Below are positions 8,601 through 10,842 of a stretch of DNA of 10,842 bases, in pieces. The stretch spans positions 1-10,842 of the forward strand of contig JAFSLR010000166.1 of assembly GCA_017448375.1 (NCBI GenBank). Direction: 5' to 3'. This stretch comes from Synergistaceae bacterium. Its GTDB lineage: Bacteria > Synergistota > Synergistia > Synergistales > Aminobacteriaceae. Every line of letters begins with the position of its first letter. Within the stretch, counting starts at the first letter, position 1. The notes under the pieces are model-generated. The model made no database searches, was not told the DNA's origin, and saw only the letters and a list, made by a program, of their open reading frames with translations. The translations under genes were made by a program, and so were the position numbers.

Positions 8601-9891
8601 ACTTGCGCTTAAAGACAACGTTTTCGATATGGCCTTCAAACTCGCTAACGAAAATTTAGGCGCGTATGACCAAGTCTCTAAGAATACTCAATGGCTCAGA
8701 GATAACCACTTCACTTCCTTCCTGTCTTGGGTCGAAGTAAACTTCTCGCGAGCTATCCAGATGTACAAAAACATTTGGCAGGGTTATTCCTTCCTCGAAT
8801 ACTGGATTAAGAAACACGGCAACGACTTCATTGATATGTTTGCGGGAAGTGGCGGCGGCGGTGATAAACTTCCTCCCAATAATGGCAACGGCGGTAAAGG
8901 CGGCGGAGGCGGCAACAATGAGCCTCCAGAACCTCCGAATGATGGCAATAATGATGATGACGAGTTCAGAAAAATGTTCAGAAAAGCCGCTAAAAAATCT
9001 GGCAATTTCGCTTTAAGACTCGGTATCACTCTCGCTCTTGCTGCCCCTCTCTACTTCATGGCTAAAATCTGGAACAAGCTCATGGGCGCAGATGATAATG
9101 ACCCCAATTTGGACGACAGAAACGGCGTTTCTCTCTTCTTAGGCAGAAATCCTTTCACTGGAGATAACATCTACATGTTCGACATCGGATCTGCTTGGGA
9201 CTTCTTCCGCACTACTGGCCTTCACAGCATTTTCGGCGGCGATTTGAGAGACCTCTTGGACGGCAGAATTACTTTCGGACAGCTCGTTTCTAATATTCTT
9301 GACGGGCCCGTTACCAAAATCGCGGGAAATGCTAACCCTTATGTTAAGGCTATCGTTGAAGCCGCTTTCGACAAAAGACTTTATCCCAGCGCGTTACACC
9401 CTTCACCCATCAGGGACAAAGGTAAATTCGTTGCTCAGTCATTCGGTCTCGATTGGTATTATGACTGGCTCACCGATAAACCTCATAAACCTTTCCTCGA
9501 TTTTTCTTCCTCCGTCTTTAATACCGTAAAACAAGACCAGTCCGCTTACTTCTTCATTCAGGGCAGGAAAAAAATCTTTCAGGAAAACGTCTTGGGCAAA
9601 TACAATGACGCTTTCACCATGACTAGGCGCGGTGAGGCCCTCAGAAATGCTAAAAGAGCTATTGACTTGGGAGACAAAAAATCTTTCAGGAAATTCCTTC
9701 GCGAGTATTTCAGGGCCGGCGGCACCGAACAGGGCTTGAAGGCTTCCGCTAGGGCTTCTGACCCGCTCTTCGGTCTCAATGAAGAGGAACAAATGAGATT
9801 CATTCGATGGCTTCCAAAAGAGGAACGGAAAATCCTTCGCAGGGCCATGAGATATGCTGAAAAAATTAAGGCTTATCTTGACCCGTTCTAA
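2680..9891 (+). CDS. Giant polyvalent phage protein: strawberry-notch-type SF2 helicase plus LPD38-like C-terminus; probably virion-borne and ejected
   Basis: 2403 residues in one uninterrupted frame. Residues 1-60 and 120-210 are disordered and rich in Pro, Glu, Gln and Lys; residues 78-119 between them resemble a SAP-like helix-loop-helix (weak). Residues about 216-967 are a full SBNO helicase: Walker A GDGTGSGKGRT (264-274), DECH (395-398), SAT (438-440), the family signature SPIDEIINALGGPEKVAE (from 692), SSGKGGTGFSLHAD (773-786) and QSLGRVNRSNQ (811-821) with Arg815 and Arg818. Residues 1114-1160 (GVMLPIWNHL, ILGRVV) resemble a C-terminal extension of phage SBNO proteins. Residues 1400-1720 are mainly helical. 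LPD38-like sequence starts near 1808, followed by a Gly/Asn linker (2056-2096) and a hydrophobic helix (about 2111-2128). No methylase DPPY/NPPY motif was seen. Phage P1 DarB, also giant and helicase-bearing, is packaged and injected to protect DNA from restriction; a like role is inferred. Its place after the tail genes also fits an ejection protein. Codon use differs sharply from all neighbours. Confidence 0.85.
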   Translation: MTYRYGSVTWEGDNRKLDQPDNDSTPPKPKRTPETPSKGKPEPVTQEVQQDIPENISNSPARKAINEAEEILSMLHNASFDELRNIAEFLDIDIHPLVDSSNGNGDILSDKLRAAIKKKLQPEISQENPKQEKPTESTPQQEQEHTEKDNLKDAQHGHIVNLDIQPDNEDSPEPQPVSIYSDYEPQNHSNIPLFKSAKPHTSKLVETTNMKNVKLPPLNYSPDLPKDIINSGNITESQLEAIAYAGQAFNNLLPSGVRQGFILGDGTGSGKGRTIAGIITDQLNHNHGNGRAVWFSIKPDLVSDAKRDWQGIGNNPKDIFELKSFGVADTIPHDKKGILFSSYSTFITKKTVAKDNSTSNNETTQVDDEGDVDEARLQQVIDWLGKDFDGVIAFDECHQINNTGESEGKRGKIKASKAAIAASRLTEALPNARVLYVSATAASDPSKLLMFDRAGLWGKGTPFPNGLAFASAMQDGGLNAMEMFARDAKSMGLFISRSLDSNGITYKHVTYKLNHAERELFDQFSMAWRMIDKARHDSAIATNSDPKDKKSESESAFRGAQLRAYKQLIISFRVPEVIKQAKQYLEKGFSVVIQTDSTFDALVERQLGKMNGKQDLRDIIISPVDELIDFVNRYITVQKYDEVKVPRPDGGYSILRKPAFDEETGQPVISQEALRIKNNLIATLRQIFFNMSPIDEIINALGGPEKVAEVTGRKHRLIRQPDGKIKDMGAPPSAKSEREAFNNWTEPTQITRGEGKDAYTVIEGGTKRVIIFSSGKGGTGFSLHADKSFKNQQRRVYIPLDFGFSATKATQSLGRVNRSNQVSAPEYCIVSTDIPGEIRLISSIARELGKMGAITAGERKSTTQGVFSEKDNLDSQLAKNAMKHVLLTLNLPHNAYPELNISSDILEQMGLLDGEGKLKQLELDTIFNRILILDLNNQENLMFRFRTEHEAMLAMSIQTGEGDVGTENIRAQSVNVLQETTLLEDKERGITTKLLELEYTVKTRTRPFSNVTGVNHCSEFFTDQYGNIYAAKKNGEYDKDGKLIRPSVTVTDGRAIQRYTLFTPDFATTFASDADALENKKRSALRFFTPIPPDKAKAKWEEKRKSLESTHTEHMFLISGVMLPIWNHLKDLSSKRILRINSNDGTSILGRVVEAEQVPSIIQRFNVFFNQHQYNAQEVIDKIQKRGSFARLLNDWKIKFATVNGEKRLEVLNMGVRGYAEADYFGLLTEQIGSTWRYFIPTGRNDILDNILKEHPVVAFDDEMTADDIMDEAVTKINSNIPDSSKLYIIHPSFSGLFNFGDNQDDNPYIHESPYASPNSKFEKRYQDAKKTEEKKSMLEHLKDFISQVVKGRNDIPELAGDNWKKLFAVDENLIDAQEWIRGFKRERQANLHETEKILRAILLDIKNPDDFDLFQRAMELQDLHETRNLDINARMPWALNPETLYDFDANDPLDEEYSRIMAFVRKNSNVQNAMRKANTLMEDLRNKLIQVAENIGMFDLRDRLKRKHYFRHLVLEYYNMQKSGQPHPIFKNPDRRGYTQHREGSDKDISSNWILAMGEVMIRMTDDIKILQTLGKLRKRYDKIEELKQQAFSENMKNAVGEIMRDLKDIPDELRRKNAEDVLHKKLNARQSRAMSTLFKLAANGDLPVGDNNEWQDLAGRMANAGQLEALSQAEQQKLSRYIGWLSSLADKTKARTAARKFLTWHKGKNAVLKDILGDKYIDWKDLIPNDHTLWSPSDSRLVFSASTVPEYMLKIAMEGIDDLLGVNVSDLGKAIASGGDKQLWCIPTKLADALNSIGKSQPVGSFNKFMGSLMTGFKRWVTIGPINGRIIKYNFRNFFGDLEAVLQGNPGALYYFKQATKELTDTMLRGGEATGMLAEFNKRGGGLTTEFMTELEHPERLKDFSHLFEPQKSRNPIKSIAHAFRAYIEIASTLTNLRESILRYASFLSFVKLIQENGGVPPFYGMSKPKEVLALKDNVFDMAFKLANENLGAYDQVSKNTQWLRDNHFTSFLSWVEVNFSRAIQMYKNIWQGYSFLEYWIKKHGNDFIDMFAGSGGGGDKLPPNNGNGGKGGGGGNNEPPEPPNDGNNDDDEFRKMFRKAAKKSGNFALRLGITLALAAPLYFMAKIWNKLMGADDNDPNLDDRNGVSLFLGRNPFTGDNIYMFDIGSAWDFFRTTGLHSIFGGDLRDLLDGRITFGQLVSNILDGPVTKIAGNANPYVKAIVEAAFDKRLYPSALHPSPIRDKGKFVAQSFGLDWYYDWLTDKPHKPFLDFSSSVFNTVKQDQSAYFFIQGRKKIFQENVLGKYNDAFTMTRRGEALRNAKRAIDLGDKKSFRKFLREYFRAGGTEQGLKASARASDPLFGLNEEEQMRFIRWLPKEERKILRRAMRYAEKIKAYLDPF
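3325..5580 (+). other. SBNO-type superfamily 2 helicase module within the giant protein
   Basis: The first RecA-like half opens with PPLNYSPDLPKDII, ITESQLEAIAYAGQ and the Walker A loop, followed by AVWFSIKPDLVSDAKRD, DFDGVIAFDECH and VLYVSATAASDP. It then has GLWGKGTPFP, as in SBNO proteins such as animal SBNO1/2. The second half carries SPIDEIINALGG, VTGRKHRLI, the GKGGTGFSLHAD motif, RVYIPLDFGFSATKA and the arginine-finger motif. It closes with DTIFNRILILDLNNQENLMF, which resembles the end of the SBNO helicase C domain. Every residue expected for ATP binding and hydrolysis is present, so an active ATPase is predicted. Direction and substrate (DNA, RNA or a protein complex) cannot be read from sequence. 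Confidence 0.85.
8101..9891 (+). other. LPD38-like C-terminal region of the giant protein, with a hydrophobic segment
   Basis: Residues about 1808-2403. The opening block has FKRWVTIGPINGRIIKYN, RNFFGDLEAVLQGNPG and a helix YYFKQATKELTD, matching the usual pattern of the LPD38 large-polyvalent-protein domain as I remember it. It continues through amphipathic helices rich in Trp, Phe and Tyr to the linker at 2056-2096, then a segment of about 18 apolar residues (GITLALAAPLYFMA, near 2115-2128) and a final helical part with NPYVKAIVEAAF. The domain's biochemical role is unknown. Its regular presence at the C-terminus of virion-carried proteins and the hydrophobic segment suggest capsid docking or membrane passage during ejection. 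Confidence 0.65.
8845..8967 (+). repeat. Gly/Asn/Pro low-complexity linker in the giant protein
   Basis: Residues about 2056-2096 consist almost only of Gly, Asn, Pro, Asp and Glu (for example GSGGGGDKLPPNNGNGGKGGG, shortened here), encoded by runs of GGC, GGT and AAT. It ends in an acidic DDDE patch before the basic helix FRKMFRKAAKK. It is a flexible hinge that separates two helical parts of the LPD38-like region. Confidence 0.8.
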
Positions 9892-9898
9892 ACATAAT

Positions 9899-9926
9899 CC
9901 CCCGGTTTATCGCCGGGGGCTTTTTT
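9899..9926 (+). terminator. Intrinsic terminator of the + strand virion gene block
   Basis: A perfect 7-bp GC-only stem (CCCCCGG at 9899-9905 pairing with CCGGGGG at 9913-9919), loop TTTATCG, then C and six T. It starts seven bases after the TAA of the giant gene and ends the + strand operon. On the opposite strand the hairpin also forms but is followed by ATTATG, not a T-run, so it should work poorly for the converging ParA gene, whose stop codon (9926-9928) touches the T-tract. Confidence 0.9.
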
Positions 9927-10842
9927 CATATCCCTAAACGTTTAATAAATTCCTCGCATAACTGCCTCATTTCTCCCATAACTCGCGATTTCGTATTATC
10001 CGCCCTCATGTGAGCCAATACAGCAGGTACTACATTCCCTTTCTTATCATGAAGCTGATTTCCGAATATCTCATTATTAGCCCTTACGTACTGGAAAACA
10101 TAATATCCCCTTTGACGAAACATCGACAAGTACAAAGCCTGTACTTTTTGCGGCTTCGTCCCTCTCGTTATCGTTACCATCATAGGCACTACTCCAAGCA
10201 TATCCACTGTTATCGCCTTGTATCCTAACTCTGGCCGCGACTCATTGTACTTACGATATTTCGTGAGAAAAATATTTACGTTCTCACTTAATCCCATTAT
10301 CCCTAATGAAGAAAGATAATCCAGCCTCGCAGGTACTAAATAATAATCACTGGCTGTTAAGGCATTACGAACAATAGCATTACAGTTCGGCGGGCAATCC
10401 ATCAGAATAAGATCATATTCCCCCAAAAGCTCTTCTATTCCGTTACGCAGACAGTTATACGTCATCAGCGTATTTCCAGCTACAAGTTCATCATCTTGAC
10501 CCGTACACTTACCCGCCATCTTCATGTCTATGTCAGCCATTTCTAGTGTCGAACATATTATGTCAAATTTAGGGCACTGGGGGACTTCCAACGGGACTAC
10601 CAGTGCTGACAGTGAGGTGTCTATCACACTTTTGTTTATGAAGCCGTCAAAATATTTCTTTATCGTCTTCGTGTCCTTGTATTTCTCTCCCCATTCTTCT
10701 GGAGTCATGAAGCTGAATGTCAAGTGCGTCTGCGGGTCTAGGTCTATCATCAGAACTCGATAACCCTTCATTGCCGCGTATGCTCCAAGATTCGCTGTCA
10801 GTGTCGTCTTTCCAACTCCACCCTTGTAGTTGATCACTGATA
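9926..10842 (-). CDS. parA: ParA/Soj-type partition ATPase (5' partial at window edge)
   Basis: Deviant-Walker ATPase of the ParA/MinD superfamily, which segregates low-copy DNA by ATP-dependent DNA binding stimulated by a ParB-type partner. Counting from the GTG at 10837 as residue 1, the Walker A motif is KGGVGKTT (5-12) with the signature Lys5, the A' motif is LMIDLDPQT (29-37), and Walker B is LILMDCPPN (143-151). The later part has ASDYYLVPARLDYLSSLGI, the usual strand after Walker B. That GTG is almost surely not the true start: the frame stays open upstream (Ser before it), and family members have several residues before INYKGG, so the first codons lie past the right edge. About 305 residues are visible, near full length. 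There is no ParB downstream on its strand; its stop meets the terminator of the converging virion genes. Codon use (13 of 18 Ile codons ATA) matches the structural genes, not the giant gene. Confidence 0.9.
   Translation of the reverse strand, partial: SVINYKGGVGKTTLTANLGAYAAMKGYRVLMIDLDPQTHLTFSFMTPEEWGEKYKDTKTIKKYFDGFINKSVIDTSLSALVVPLEVPQCPKFDIICSTLEMADIDMKMAGKCTGQDDELVAGNTLMTYNCLRNGIEELLGEYDLILMDCPPNCNAIVRNALTASDYYLVPARLDYLSSLGIMGLSENVNIFLTKYRKYNESRPELGYKAITVDMLGVVPMMVTITRGTKPQKVQALYLSMFRQRGYYVFQYVRANNEIFGNQLHDKKGNVVPAVLAHMRADNTKSRVMGEMRQLCEEFIKRLGI

Noticed and set aside
8784..9029. A proline-rich antisense frame
   Set aside because: It is the reverse complement of the Gly-rich linker codons (GGC/GGT read as GCC/ACC), so its composition is an artefact.
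9439..9792. Antisense frames such as 9439-9792, 7725-8069, 6379-6702 and 3580-3876 on the - strand
   Set aside because: They are shadows of strong coding sequence on the + strand, with no recognisable protein features.
2680..9891. A DarB-like DNA methyltransferase domain in the giant protein
   Set aside because: I looked for DPPY/NPPY-type and Gly-rich SAM-binding motifs along the chain and found none.
2680..9891. Giant gene as a fusion caused by sequencing or assembly error
   Set aside because: Codon use and amino acid composition are consistent through most of its length and it ends at a proper stop followed by a terminator; a helicase-to-LPD38 order is plausible for this protein class.
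9899..9913. The hairpin as a bidirectional terminator
   Set aside because: Read on the - strand it is followed by ATTATGTTT, which lacks a convincing T-run.
10835..10837. GTG as the true start of the ParA gene
   Set aside because: The frame is open upstream to the window edge and ParA proteins have a beta strand before the NYKGGVGKTT motif; the Val is internal.

Overview
The window is a nearly gap-free piece of a bacterial DNA virus (tailed phage, prophage or phage-plasmid). Five head-to-tail genes on the + strand are read from the left edge to about 9891: the end of a probable head-tail adaptor protein, a long beta-rich tail nozzle/hub-type protein, a short tail fibre with a Gp53-like tip, a small unknown protein, and a giant 2403-residue protein. 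They end at a strong intrinsic terminator. One gene on the - strand, a ParA-type partition ATPase cut by the right edge, converges on that terminator. The only non-coding stretch is about 34 bases, between 9892 and 9925. No tRNA, insertion sequence or CRISPR array was seen.

The host cannot be named from the sequence. Purine-rich ribosome binding sites, standard stop codons, a GC-hairpin plus T-tract terminator and tightly overlapping genes all say bacterial. A short adaptor, a nozzle-like protein, a small fibre, then one very large protein in the place where podoviruses keep ejection proteins suggests a podovirus-like virion; this is inference, because no capsid, portal, terminase or tape-measure gene is in view.

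The main feature is the giant protein. Its N-terminal third is a complete strawberry-notch (SBNO)-type superfamily 2 helicase with Walker A, DECH, SAT and arginine-finger motifs intact. A long, mostly helical middle follows, and the C-terminus looks like the LPD38 domain of phage 'polyvalent' proteins, with a Gly/Asn-rich linker and one hydrophobic segment. The best known functional parallel is phage P1 DarB, a very large helicase-containing protein that is packaged in the head and injected with the DNA to protect it. A similar virion-borne, ejected helicase is the leading hypothesis here. No methyltransferase motif was seen.

Two further points stand out. The giant gene uses strikingly different codons from all its neighbours, including the ParA gene on the other strand: ATA is the main Ile codon in the neighbours but rare in the giant gene, which favours codons ending in C or T. 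The ParA gene raises the possibility that the element persists as a low-copy plasmid prophage, although no ParB or centromere lies inside the window.
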